Assembly (NCBI RefSeq): GCF_009295635.1
Contig: NZ_WHIW01000019.1
Location: forward strand, 1 to 34,782
From: Alkalilimnicola sp. S0819
GTDB taxonomy: Bacteria > Pseudomonadota > Gammaproteobacteria > Nitrococcales > WHIW01
Direction of reading: 5' to 3'
DNA length: 34,782 nt
The first letter of the stretch is position 1. Each line of letters begins with the position of its first letter. A model generated the notes under the pieces. The model saw nothing but the letters and a program-made list of their open reading frames with translations, searched no databases and had not been told where the DNA came from. Positions 1-7,587 of this stretch are shown piece after piece. Position numbers and translations under genes: made by a program.

Positions 1-121
1 GCCCAAAAGGGGCGGATCGGGGCCGAAATGGCGTAAAAACACCGTATTCAGGGCCAAAAACGGCCCGAGCGGTCATGTTTTGAGCAATTTGTGCTGGATC
101 GCTGATTTGATCAGCGCTTCC
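1..121. mobile_element. End of an IS5-type insertion sequence (partial, runs off the left edge)
   Basis: Only one end is visible. Read on the minus strand from 121 the element begins GGAAG, the usual first bases of IS5-family terminal repeats. A perfect 6-bp inverted repeat with a 3-nt loop sits at 101-115, just inside the end. The next four bases, CTAA at 122-125, fit the YTAR target duplication of the IS5 family. A second small hairpin lies at 51-66 (arms of 5 bp around an A-rich loop). This stretch has more A/T runs than the GC-rich coding DNA after it. The transposase and other end lie outside the window, so the family call rests on the terminus and the target site only. Confidence 0.45.
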
Positions 122-421
122 CTAAGCCCCCAACCGCGGCGGGTCCGTGTTCGCGCGGGCGACACGGTGCTCGCCGACACGACCCGCGCCATGGAACTGC
201 GCGAAGGCGGTTACCCGCCGCGCCAATACCTGCCGGCGGAGGATGTACGCCTGGACCTGCTCACCTCCTCCAACACCGTGACCCACTGCCCCTACAAGGG
301 CGACGCCCGCTATTACTCCTTCGGTGGTCGGACGGATATCGCCTGGCGATACGATCAGCCGCCTGCCGAACTCCAGGCCATTGCCGGCCGGATCGCCTTC
401 TACCGGGTCGAGCTGGATTGA
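80..421 (+). CDS. DUF427 domain protein, 5' end replaced by an IS end
   Basis: The C-terminal 100 residues match the DUF427 family: an RVRV strand with GDTVLADT, then PRQYLPAEDVRLDLL, the conserved THCPYKGDARYYS block, and IAWRYDQPPAELQAIAGRIAFY at the end. Related proteins carry some 20-30 more residues before the first strand. Here the bases upstream of 122 belong to the putative insertion sequence, and the frame simply runs through them with no stop back to the window edge. The only starts are TTG codons inside the IS end (80, 95, 107), so the native start is lost. The fused protein may or may not be made. The family has a small beta-rich fold and no established reaction. A hairpin at 429-450 follows the stop. 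Confidence 0.6.
   Translation: MSNLCWIADLISASLSPQPRRVRVRAGDTVLADTTRAMELREGGYPPRQYLPAEDVRLDLLTSSNTVTHCPYKGDARYYSFGGRTDIAWRYDQPPAELQAIAGRIAFYRVELD
122..125. repeat. Possible IS target-site duplication CTAA
   Basis: The four bases next to the IS end fit the YTAR rule of IS5-type elements. The partner copy would lie beyond the left edge, so this cannot be confirmed here. Confidence 0.3.
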
Positions 422-428
422 GCGTCAT

Positions 429-450
429 CGCCTGCGAGGCCGCGCAGGCG
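429..450 (+). terminator. Hairpin after the DUF427 gene
   Basis: Perfect 8-bp GC-rich arms (429-436 and 443-450) enclose a 6-nt loop, eight bases after the DUF427 stop. Only two T follow, so intrinsic termination would be weak. It also lies in the leader of selO. Confidence 0.35.
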
Positions 451-493
451 TTACCATGGTCGGATCTCCCGCACGCCACAGCCCGGAGCGCCG

Positions 494-1975
494 ATGTTTC
501 CCGAGTTCACCCTCCGTTACAGCAGCTTGCCGGAGCGCTTCTACGCCCCCGCCGAGCCGGACTCCGCCCATCAGCCGCGGCTCATCGCCTTCAACCGGGC
601 GCTCGCCGAGGAACTGGGCTTCGATCTGGCCGCCTGGCCCGGTGACGAGGAGGCGGCGGCGCTGTTCGCCGGTAACCGGTTGCCGCCCGGCGCCCAGCCC
701 ATCGCCCAGGCCTACGCCGGCCACCAGTTCGGCAACTTCGTCCCGCAGCTGGGCGATGGCCGCGCGCTGCTGCTCGGCGAAGTCACCGACCGGGCCGGGC
801 GGCTGCGGGATATCCAGCTCAAGGGCTCGGGCAGTACCGTCTTTTCCCGGGGCGGGGACGGCCGCGCGCCGCTGGGGCCGGTGTTGCGAGAATACCTGGT
901 CAGCGAAGCCATGCATCGGCTGGGCGTGCCCAGCACCCGGGCCCTGGCGGCGGTGAGCACGGGGCAGGGCGTGGTGCGCGAGCGCCTGCTGCCCGGCGCG
1001 GTGCTCACGCGCGTCGCCGCCAGTCACATCCGGGTAGGCACCTTCGAGTACTTCGCCGCCCGCGGCGATCAGGAGGCCCTGGCGCTGCTGGTGGAGCACG
1101 TCATAGCCCGGCATTACCCGGAACTGGCGGAGCGGCCCGCAAGCGAACGACCCTTGGCACTGCTGGAAGCCGTGCAGCGGCGCCAGGCCGCCTTGGTGGC
1201 CCGTTGGATGGGGCTGGGTTTCATCCACGGGGTGATGAACACCGACAACACCGCCATTTCCGGTGAGACCCTGGATTACGGCCCCTGTGCCTTCATGGAG
1301 GCCTACGACCCGGCCACGGTGTTCAGCGCCATCGACCAGCAGGGCCGCTATGCCTACGGCAATCAGCCACAGATCATGCAATGGAACATGGCCCGCTTCG
1401 CCGAGACCCTGCTGGGGTTGATGGACGAGGACCCGCAACGGGCGATCGAACAGGCCACCGCGGTGATCGAGGCCTTCCCGTCGCAGTACCGGGAGGCCTG
1501 GTTGGGTGTAATGCGTGACAAGCTCGGCCTGGGAGGCGGATGGGTGGAAGATGCCGCGCTCGCCGAGGACTTTCTGCAAGCCCTGCGCGCCGGCGGCGCG
1601 GATTTCACCCTGAGCTTCCGCCTGCTCGCCGATTGTGCCGCATCCTCCGCCGCGGACGAGGCGCTGCTGGCCCTTTGCCCGCAGGATGCCGAGCCGCTGC
1701 GGGCCTGGTTGCCGCGCTGGCGCGAGCGGCTGGTGGCGGACGCCGGCGATCCGGAAGGCCGGGCAGGGCGCATGCGCCGGACCAACCCGCTGTATATTCC
1801 CCGCAACCATCAGGTGGAACGGGTGATCCAGGCGGCGCAGAAGGACGACTACGCACCGTTTGAGGCCCTGCGCGCTGTACTGGCCGCGCCCTTCGAGGAG
1901 CAAGCCGGCCTGGAGGCTTACGCCCTGCCGGCCCGAGCCGAAGAGCAGGTGGTCCGCACCTTCTGCGGTACCTGA
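494..1975 (+). CDS. selO: Protein adenylyltransferase SelO (YdiU)
   Basis: SelO is a pseudokinase-fold enzyme that transfers AMP from ATP to Ser/Thr/Tyr of target proteins and links protein AMPylation to redox stress. The 493 residues match the family length. Visible motifs are AYAGHQFGNFVPQLGDGRA (about 73-91), the LKGSG lysine K110, FSRGGDGRAPLGPVLREYL (118-135), HGVMNTDN (245-252) and DYGPCAFMEAY (261-271). The last two hold the metal and catalytic Asp/Asn residues. The protein ends in FCGT, so a cysteine three residues from the end stands where animal SelO has selenocysteine. The ATG is preceded by a GGAG ribosome site in agcccggagcgccg. The gene stands alone, with ytoQ starting 134 bp downstream behind a large palindrome. 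A 525-aa open frame on the opposite strand is a GC-driven shadow. Confidence 0.96.
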   Translation: MFPEFTLRYSSLPERFYAPAEPDSAHQPRLIAFNRALAEELGFDLAAWPGDEEAAALFAGNRLPPGAQPIAQAYAGHQFGNFVPQLGDGRALLLGEVTDRAGRLRDIQLKGSGSTVFSRGGDGRAPLGPVLREYLVSEAMHRLGVPSTRALAAVSTGQGVVRERLLPGAVLTRVAASHIRVGTFEYFAARGDQEALALLVEHVIARHYPELAERPASERPLALLEAVQRRQAALVARWMGLGFIHGVMNTDNTAISGETLDYGPCAFMEAYDPATVFSAIDQQGRYAYGNQPQIMQWNMARFAETLLGLMDEDPQRAIEQATAVIEAFPSQYREAWLGVMRDKLGLGGGWVEDAALAEDFLQALRAGGADFTLSFRLLADCAASSAADEALLALCPQDAEPLRAWLPRWRERLVADAGDPEGRAGRMRRTNPLYIPRNHQVERVIQAAQKDDYAPFEALRAVLAAPFEEQAGLEAYALPARAEEQVVRTFCGT

Positions 1976-1983
1976 GCGGGTCA

Positions 1984-1992
1984 TGCTAGGCT
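1984..1992 (+). promoter_or_regulatory. Possible extended -10 upstream of ytoQ
   Basis: TG, one base, then TAGGCT reads as an extended -10 element just after selO. It would start a transcript at the foot of the 2009-2079 hairpin. No good -35 box is seen. Confidence 0.22.
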
Positions 1993-2008
1993 CTGTGTCC
2001 ACACAACC

Positions 2009-2079
2009 CTGAAGGGGCGGCTCATGGCCGCAATTGTTCCCCGCCCAGGAACAATTGCGGCCATGAGCCGCCCCTTCAG
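2009..2079. repeat. 71-nt perfect palindrome (32-bp arms, 7-nt loop)
   Basis: The left arm 2009-2040 and right arm 2048-2079 are exact reverse complements; pairing stops at 2008/2080. The loop is ccgccca. RNA from either strand would fold into a 32-bp duplex with no mismatch, which is RNase III-sized. No T-run follows on either side, so it is not a classical terminator. It lies between selO and ytoQ and ends 30 bp before the ytoQ ATG. It could be a palindromic mobile element, a leader structure, or an assembly fold-back artefact. Confidence 0.85.
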
Positions 2080-2113
2080 TGGATTAACCCTTGATTCAGG
2101 AGAATACCGATGA
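2024..2113 (+). other. Possible leader ORF inside the palindrome, overlapping ytoQ
   Basis: An ATG at 2024 in the left arm and an in-frame ATG at 2063 in the right arm open a frame of 29 or 16 codons. It ends at TGA 2111-2113, overlapping the ytoQ start as ATGA. No clear ribosome site precedes either ATG. The stop position would allow translational coupling to ytoQ, but the frame may be chance. Confidence 0.2.
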
Positions 2114-2559
2114 GCCGACAGTGGAAGGTCTATCTTTCCGGCGAGATTCACACCGACTGGCGTGAGCAGATCATGGACGGCTGCCGGAAGGCAGGCCTGG
2201 ATATCCGATTCGACGCCCCGGTTACCGACCATGAGGCCAGCGACCTGTGTGGTGTGCGTATCCTCGGCGAGGAAGAGAAGAAATTCTGGGAAGATCGCAA
2301 GGGCGCCGGCGTGAACGCCATCCGCACCCAGACCCTTATCCGCGAGGCGGACGTGGTGGTGGTGCGTTTCGGCCCCAAGTACAAGCAGTGGAACGCCGCC
2401 TTCGATGCCGGCTATGCCTCGGCCTTGGGCAAGGCGCTGATTACCCTGCATGACGAGGAACACAACCACGCCCTGAAAGAGGTAGACGCCGCCGCCCTGG
2501 CCACGGCCGCCGAGCCCGCCCAGGTGGTCGAGATCCTGCAATACGTCATGGGCGCCTAG
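2110..2559 (+). CDS. ytoQ: YtoQ family protein
   Basis: The 149 residues are recognisable as the YtoQ family: WKVYLSGEIHTDWR at the start, then DAPVTDHEASDLCGVRILG, KKFWEDRKGAGVNAIRTQTLI, ADVVVVRFGPKYKQWNAAFDAG and a C-terminal KEVDAAALATAAEPAQVVEIL. The fold is probably nucleoside 2-deoxyribosyltransferase-like, judged from the YLSGEI and AFDAGYA positions, which resemble the substrate pocket of that superfamily. The biochemical role is not established. The ATG has a good AGGAGA ribosome site at 2097-2102. A long perfect palindrome and a possible leader ORF lie directly upstream. The DUF2868 gene follows 20 bp later on the same strand. Confidence 0.88.
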   Translation: MSRQWKVYLSGEIHTDWREQIMDGCRKAGLDIRFDAPVTDHEASDLCGVRILGEEEKKFWEDRKGAGVNAIRTQTLIREADVVVVRFGPKYKQWNAAFDAGYASALGKALITLHDEEHNHALKEVDAAALATAAEPAQVVEILQYVMGA

Positions 2560-2579
2560 CCCCGAGACGGCGCGATCCC

Positions 2580-3962
2580 TTGAGCACCCGAGCCACCGCC
2601 CCGACCCGCCTGGAGCAGCTGTGGCTGGCCGAAGCCGTGCGCCTCACCGAGGCGCACGCCGGTCTGCTGGACGATGGCGAGGCGAACCGTCGGGCCCGGG
2701 CGGCGGGCGGTGATCTGCAGGCGCGCATCCTTTGCCGCGCTCAGGTTCTGGGCGAGCGCGACGGGCTGCTGGCGGCGCTGCGACAGTGGCGCCAGGGGAG
2801 CGCGCTCGCCTTGTTGCTCCTGCTCGCCTTCGCGGTGTTCTCCGGCGCGACCCTCGCCTTCGCGGCGCTGGGAGATGGCGGATACCCGGTGAACGTGTTC
2901 TGGGCCCTGGGTAGCCTGCTGGGGCTCAATCTGGTCAACCTGCTGCTCTGGTTCGCGAGCCTGCATGGCGGTGGCGGCGCGGGCGTGCTCGGTGGGCTGT
3001 GGCTGCGCGCCAGCGCCTGGCTGGCGCGGGAGGGGCGCGCCGCTCACCTGGGCCCGGCCTTGGCAAGCCTGCTGGGCCGGGCCGGGCTGGCGCGTTGGGG
3101 CTTCGGGCTGCTGGTGCAGGGTTTCTGGTGCCTGTTGTTGCTCTCCGCCTTGTTCAGTCTGTTGCTGCTGTTCTCCGCGCGCAGTTACACCTTCACTTGG
3201 GAGACCACGCTGTTGTCCGTGGAGGACTTCATCGTCTTTACCCGTGTGGTAGGCAGCCTGCCGTCCTGGCTGGGCTTTCCGCTGCCGGATGCCGAGGCCG
3301 TGCGGAGCATCGGGGCAGGCGGCGGGGCAGGCGAGGCCGCGCGTCAGGCCTGGGCCGGCTGGTTGCTGGGGGCCCTGTTCTGCTTTGGCTTCATGCCGCG
3401 CTTGCTGCTGCTGATGATCTGCTACTGGCCCTGGCGGCGGGGACTCGCCCGTCTGGGGCTGGATCTGTCCCTGCCCGAGTACCGATTGCTGCGAGATCGG
3501 CTCGACTCGGGCAGCACCCGGCTGGGTGTCAGCGACCCGGCGCCCGCCTGGGCGGCTTCCAGGCCCGCCATTGACGCTGGCCCGGCGGGCGAGGGGGCGG
3601 TCATGCTGGCGGTGGAACTCGGCACCGATCTGCCCTGGCCGCCGACGCCGTCGGCCGCTGCGCTGGATGCCGGCCGTGCGGATAGTCGCAGCCAGCGGCG
3701 AGCGCTGCTGGAGGCCTTCGCCCGACATCCGCCGGCACGGCTGTTGATCGCCTGCGACCCTCGTCGCTCGGTGGACCGAGGCACCCTCGGCTTCATTGCC
3801 GAGCTGGCCCGTTCGGCGCAGGCGAGCCGGGTGTGGTTGCTGACGCGGCCGGCGGACACATCGCCCGGGCGTCGGCAGGAGTGGCTCGAGGCCTTGCAGG
3901 CGCTGGGGCTGGAGGTGGCGGAGGCGCTGCCCATGGACTGGCTGGGAGCCGCCCATGACTGA
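2580..3962 (+). CDS. DUF2868 membrane protein
   Basis: A 460-residue integral membrane protein of the DUF2868 family. The N-terminal 70 residues are a charged helical segment with LEQLWLAEAVRLTEAHAG. Hydrophobic spans follow near 72-95, 103-123, 172-200 and 272-292, with an extracytoplasmic stretch between the third and fourth containing SYTFTWETTLL. A soluble C-terminal domain from about 320 has the alternation of strands and helices seen in nucleotide-binding-like folds, but no P-loop. The best start is TTG at 2580; no ATG or GTG gives the conserved N-terminus, and the ribosome site is weak. Its last 8 bp overlap the DUF3482 GTPase gene, so the two are almost certainly co-translated. The pairing recurs in proteobacteria, and a membrane complex with the GTPase is a fair inference; no function is known. 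Confidence 0.85.
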   Translation: MSTRATAPTRLEQLWLAEAVRLTEAHAGLLDDGEANRRARAAGGDLQARILCRAQVLGERDGLLAALRQWRQGSALALLLLLAFAVFSGATLAFAALGDGGYPVNVFWALGSLLGLNLVNLLLWFASLHGGGGAGVLGGLWLRASAWLAREGRAAHLGPALASLLGRAGLARWGFGLLVQGFWCLLLLSALFSLLLLFSARSYTFTWETTLLSVEDFIVFTRVVGSLPSWLGFPLPDAEAVRSIGAGGGAGEAARQAWAGWLLGALFCFGFMPRLLLLMICYWPWRRGLARLGLDLSLPEYRLLRDRLDSGSTRLGVSDPAPAWAASRPAIDAGPAGEGAVMLAVELGTDLPWPPTPSAAALDAGRADSRSQRRALLEAFARHPPARLLIACDPRRSVDRGTLGFIAELARSAQASRVWLLTRPADTSPGRRQEWLEALQALGLEVAEALPMDWLGAAHD

Positions 3963-5349
3963 GCCGGGCCGCGGCGCGGTGGTGGATCTGGCGGTGGTGG
4001 GGCACACCAATGTGGGCAAGACTTCGCTGCTGCGCACCCTGACCCGCAACGAGCGCTTTGGCCAGGTGTCGGCGCGGGCCAGCACCACCCGCCATGTGGA
4101 GGCCGCCGGCTTGCAGGTGGACGGGGAGACCCTGCTGCGCCTGCACGACACACCCGGGCTGGAAGATGCCATGGCCTTGCTGGATTACCTGGACCAGCTC
4201 AAGGCGCCGGGGGAACGGCCGGACGGTCCGGCCTGGCTGCGGCGCTTTCTCGACGGGCCGGAAGCCCGCGGTCGCTTCGAGCAGGAAGCGAAGGTTATTC
4301 GCCAACTGCTGGCCTCCGACGCCGGGCTTTACGTCATCGACGCCCGGGAACCGCTGCTGCCGAAATATCTGGATGAACTGGAAGTGCTGGCGCTGTGTGG
4401 CAAGCCGATATTCGCCCTGCTCAATTTCGTCGCGGCGCCCGAGGCTGATGCCCGCGCCTGGCGGGAGGGTTTGGCGCGGCGGGGCCTGCACGCCTCGCTG
4501 TCGTTCGATTCGGTGACCCCGCCGCTGGATGGCGAGCAGCGGCTCTACCAGAGTCTGGCGCTGATGCTGGAGCATGCCGCGCCCCAGCTGCGCCGCCTTG
4601 CCCGGGACCGCGCGGAGCAGGCCGTAGCGCGACGCCACAGCGCCCGCCATCTGGTGGCCGAGCTGCTCATTGACGTGGCGGCTCTGCGGCGCCGCGTGCC
4701 CCCGCAAGCGTCCGCGGTTGAAGCGGCGCTGGGCGAACTGCGCGATCAGGTGCGCGGCCGTGAGCAGGCTTGCGTCGACGCCCTGTTGCGCCTGTATCGC
4801 TTCAGCGCCACCAAGACCGCCGGGGAGGAATTGCCTCTCTCCCGAGGGCGTTGGGACGAGGATCTGTTTCATCCGGACACGCTCAAGGCCTTCGGCTTGG
4901 GCATTGGTGGCGGCGCGATGGCCGGAGCGGCCGCGGGGGTCGGCTTTGATCTGATGACGGTGGGTGCGAGCTTGGGCACGGGCACCCTGACCGGTGCGCT
5001 GCTCGGGGGTGGTGCGGAGGCGGCCAGGCGCTTGGGCGCAGGGGCCTTGGGCAAGCTGCGGGGCGAGCGGGTGTTGAGCGTTGAAGACCCGGTTCTGCGG
5101 GTGCTGGCCTTGCGCCAGCAGGCCCTGCTCCGGGCGTTGGAGGCACGCGGCCATGCCGCCCAGGGCGCGCTGGCCGTGCCCCCGCCGGCCGCCGACGAGC
5201 GCTGGCGGCAGGGGCGACTGCCGGCGCCGCTCAAGCGCGCCAGGGCCCATCCGCAATGGTCTTCGCTGAGCGCCGCGCCGCGGCTCGAGCAGCGAGAGCG
5301 TCAGGCCCAGGTACAGGCATTGGCGGAGCATCTGTTCGCCGCGGAGTAG
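3955..5349 (+). CDS. DUF3482 domain GTPase
   Basis: A 464-residue TRAFAC-class GTPase. The P-loop GHTNVGKTS is at 16-24, a switch-I-like ASTTRH at 41-46 and the G3 motif DTPG at 64-67. The G4 region around FALLNFVAAPEAD is degenerate: no clear NKxD, so guanine specificity may be reduced. The C-terminal half is the DUF3482 part. It has a helical region rich in Arg and Glu, then a Gly/Ala-rich hydrophobic hairpin (about 318-360) that could insert in the membrane, as in the YcjX/YcjF or Era-like membrane GTPases. It starts at an ATG overlapping the end of the DUF2868 gene by 8 bp. A short hairpin at 5381-5395 follows the stop. Confidence 0.87.
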   Translation: MTEPGRGAVVDLAVVGHTNVGKTSLLRTLTRNERFGQVSARASTTRHVEAAGLQVDGETLLRLHDTPGLEDAMALLDYLDQLKAPGERPDGPAWLRRFLDGPEARGRFEQEAKVIRQLLASDAGLYVIDAREPLLPKYLDELEVLALCGKPIFALLNFVAAPEADARAWREGLARRGLHASLSFDSVTPPLDGEQRLYQSLALMLEHAAPQLRRLARDRAEQAVARRHSARHLVAELLIDVAALRRRVPPQASAVEAALGELRDQVRGREQACVDALLRLYRFSATKTAGEELPLSRGRWDEDLFHPDTLKAFGLGIGGGAMAGAAAGVGFDLMTVGASLGTGTLTGALLGGGAEAARRLGAGALGKLRGERVLSVEDPVLRVLALRQQALLRALEARGHAAQGALAVPPPAADERWRQGRLPAPLKRARAHPQWSSLSAAPRLEQRERQAQVQALAEHLFAAE

Positions 5350-5814
5350 GCCCTTGAGTATCGTCAGCGAACTGCCCCGCGAGGGTGCCACCCTCTTCGT
5401 CGTTCTGTCCCGGCTGGCCGCCCGGCACAACCCGTACGCCCCCTCCCGCTACAAACCCTCCATTCAGCGCACCCTGGCCGCCGGCTTGCCCAGGGCGGCG
5501 GTGCGTCCGCGGCAAGGGGTCGCTTTTCAGCAGGCCGAACGAGACCATTTATGCGCCCATCCGCCAGGCTACGCTTTGAATTCAGCCCCGCCGCCGGCAC
5601 TTTTTAGTCACTTGCTGGAATACAGCCGGATCAGCGATGAACCGCACACGCGGCTCACCGAGCGACGGGCGCGCGGGAGCGGCGGCGCCACCACTCCCGC
5701 GTCCGTGTTCTCCCGACACCTCCCGGTGGCGCGCTGGCTGCGCGCCTGCTTTGCCAAGGATGGCCACACTCCAACGCGCGCGGCCGCCACGCTGCGCGCC
5801 CTGTGAGGGAGCCC
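5350..5814. other. 465-bp gap without a convincing gene
   Basis: A TTG-initiated frame (5354-5806) is open through most of the gap. Its product is Arg/Pro/Ala-rich, has no family resemblance, and looks like a by-product of GC-rich DNA. The gap holds a small hairpin near its left end and a less GC-rich patch near 5570-5640, where the promoter for the ABC exporter might lie. No clear -35/-10 pair was found. Confidence 0.5.
5381..5395 (+). terminator. Short hairpin after the DUF3482 gene
   Basis: Arms of 6 bp around a 3-nt loop, 32 bases after the stop, followed by ttcgtcgttct. The stem is short and the T-tract broken, so this is a weak candidate. Confidence 0.3.
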
Positions 5815-6780
5815 ATGAGTTTCGCCATAGAGACCCGCAATCTTCAGAAGTGTTTTGCCGGTACGCCCGCGGTGGCGGGGATCGATCTGGCGGTGAAAGC
5901 CGGAACGGTCTACGGCTTGCTCGGCCCCAATGGGGCGGGCAAGACCACCACCGTGCGGATGCTGGCTACCCTGCTCAAGCCCGACGGGGGCGAGGCCCGG
6001 GTGTTGGGCCATGACGTGGTGCGCGAGGCGGCCAGGGTGCGGGCCCGGGTGAGTCTGACCGGGCAGTATGCCTCGGTGGACGAGGATCTTACCGGGCGCG
6101 AGAACCTGATCCTGGTGGCCCGACTGCTGGGCTTCGGTTGGCGCGCGGCGCGCCGGCGGGCCGCGGAACTGCTGCAAGCCTTCGCCCTGGAGGAAGCCGC
6201 CAAGCGCCAGGTGCGCCACTACTCCGGGGGCATGCGCCGACGCCTGGACATCGCCGCCAGCCTGGTGGTGCGCAGCGAATTGCTGTTCCTGGACGAGCCC
6301 ACCACCGGTCTGGACCCCCGCAGCCGCAACCAGGTCTGGGAACTGGTGCGCGAGATCGCCGCCCAGGGCACCACCGTGCTGCTCACCACCCAATACCTGG
6401 AGGAGGCCGATCGGCTGGCCCAGCGTCTGGGCGTGATCGACCAGGGCCGGCTGATCGCCGAGGGCAGCAGCCGGGAGCTGAAGGCCTCGGTGGGCGGGCA
6501 TCGCCTGCATGTGCGCCTGCAGGATCCGGCGCAGCAGGAGGCGGCCCGGGCCCTGCTCGCCGACGCGCTGGGCGAGCCGGCGCAGGATGGGGAACAGGCC
6601 GGCAGCCTGCTGGTGCGGGTGAATCGCGACCAGGATCTGCCCCGGGCCCTGGCCGCCCTGCAGGCGCGTCAGCTGGGGCTGGCGGAATTCTCCCTGGCCC
6701 AGCCCAGCCTGGACGACGTCTTCTTCGCTCTCACCGGCCACGGTACCCAGGCCCCCGGCTCGGAGGCGCCCAGACCATGA
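5815..6780 (+). CDS. DrrA-type ABC exporter ATPase
   Basis: A 321-residue ATPase of the daunorubicin-resistance (DrrA) class that powers an ABC-2 exporter of drugs or lipids. Walker [10 protein letters not shown] is at 37-45, the Q-loop near [13 protein letters not shown] (82-94), the ABC signature YSGGMRRRL (136-144), Walker B LLFLDEPT (156-163), and the switch histidine region is replaced by [14 protein letters not shown]. The usual H is Q (TTQ), as is typical of this class. A C-terminal accessory domain follows from about 220. I chose ATG 5815, preceded by GAGGGA; the GTG at 5803 is in frame but has no ribosome site. The stop overlaps the permease start as ATGA. The substrate cannot be read from the sequence. 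Confidence 0.93.
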   Translation: MSFAIETRNLQKCFAGTPAVAGIDLAVKAGTVYGLLGPNGAGKTTTVRMLATLLKPDGGEARVLGHDVVREAARVRARVSLTGQYASVDEDLTGRENLILVARLLGFGWRAARRRAAELLQAFALEEAAKRQVRHYSGGMRRRLDIAASLVVRSELLFLDEPTTGLDPRSRNQVWELVREIAAQGTTVLLTTQYLEEADRLAQRLGVIDQGRLIAEGSSRELKASVGGHRLHVRLQDPAQQEAARALLADALGEPAQDGEQAGSLLVRVNRDQDLPRALAALQARQLGLAEFSLAQPSLDDVFFALTGHGTQAPGSEAPRP

Positions 6781-7586
6781 AGACCGGGAAAACCCCAAGA
6801 GTCTTGAGCCACGCCGGGCGGCCGCCACCACCGGGTGTCGGGGCGGCGGTGCTGACCCTGGGCTGGCGGGCCCTGCTCAAGATCAAGCATGTACCCTTTC
6901 AGCTCTTCGACGTGGCGGTCTTTCCCATCATGATGACCGTGCTGTTCACCTACCTGTTCGGCGGGGCCCTGGCCGGTTCCACCGCGGCCTATCTGCAATT
7001 CCTGCTGCCGGGGATCGTGGTGCAGACCATCGTGTTTCTCACCGTCTACACCGGTATGGGCTTGAACACCGACATCCAGAAAGGGTTGTTCGACCGTTTC
7101 CGCTCCTTGCCCATCTGGCAGCCCGCGCCCATCGTGGGGGCCCTGCTGGGGGATCTGCTGCGCTACTCGCTGGCCGGGGCGGTGGTGATGGTGGTTGGCC
7201 TGATTCTGGGTTATCGCCCCGAGACCGGCCCGGCGGGGGTGGTGCTGGCCATCGCCCTGATGCTGGTCTTCGCCTCGGCCCTGTCCTGGCTGTGGATCAT
7301 TCTGGGTTTGCTGGTGCGCACGCCGGAATCCGTGATGACCACCAGCTTTTTGGTGCTCTTCCCGCTTACCTTCGTGAGCAACGTCTTCGTGGACCCGGCC
7401 ACCATGCCCGGCTGGTTGCAGGCGGTGGTGGCGGTGAACCCGGTCACGCACCTCACGGATGCCGCCCGTGGCCTGATGAACGGCGGCTTGCGCGTCGAGG
7501 CTGTAGGCTGGGTGTTGCTGGCCTCGGCGTTGATCACCCTGGTGTTCGCGCCCATCGCCATGCGGCTGTACTACCGGGAGCGATGA
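6777..7586 (+). CDS. DrrB-type ABC-2 exporter permease
   Basis: A 269-residue ABC-2 permease, the membrane partner of the preceding ATPase. A soluble N-terminus of about 35 residues contains the amphipathic TLGWRALLKIKHVP. Six hydrophobic spans follow, including FPIMMTVLFTYLFGG, FLLPGIVVQTIVFLTVYTG, LAGAVVMVVGLILGY, VVLAIALMLVFASALSWLW, VMTTSFLVLFPLTFVSNVFV and the last span before the C-terminal YYRER. The conserved FVDPATMPGWLQAVVAVNPVTHLTDAARGLM block after the fifth span is typical of this family. The ATG overlaps the ATPase stop, showing translational coupling. A larger frame from 6138 is only the upstream shadow. The alcohol dehydrogenase gene starts one base after the stop. Confidence 0.93.
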   Translation: MKTGKTPRVLSHAGRPPPPGVGAAVLTLGWRALLKIKHVPFQLFDVAVFPIMMTVLFTYLFGGALAGSTAAYLQFLLPGIVVQTIVFLTVYTGMGLNTDIQKGLFDRFRSLPIWQPAPIVGALLGDLLRYSLAGAVVMVVGLILGYRPETGPAGVVLAIALMLVFASALSWLWIILGLLVRTPESVMTTSFLVLFPLTFVSNVFVDPATMPGWLQAVVAVNPVTHLTDAARGLMNGGLRVEAVGWVLLASALITLVFAPIAMRLYYRER

Positions 7587-7587
7587 G

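Noticed and set aside
425-2002. 525-aa open frame on the minus strand across selO
   Set aside because: Antisense to a clear selO; Gly/Gln/His-rich composition from GC-rich codons and no domain seen.
2556-5430. Two long minus-strand frames (2556-4172, 3793-5430) across the DUF2868 and DUF3482 genes
   Set aside because: Shadows of well-supported plus-strand genes; composition is Gln/Arg/Pro-rich without any family.
5354-5806. 150-aa TTG-started frame before the ABC exporter
   Set aside because: No family resemblance, biased composition and no ribosome site; treated as noncoding.
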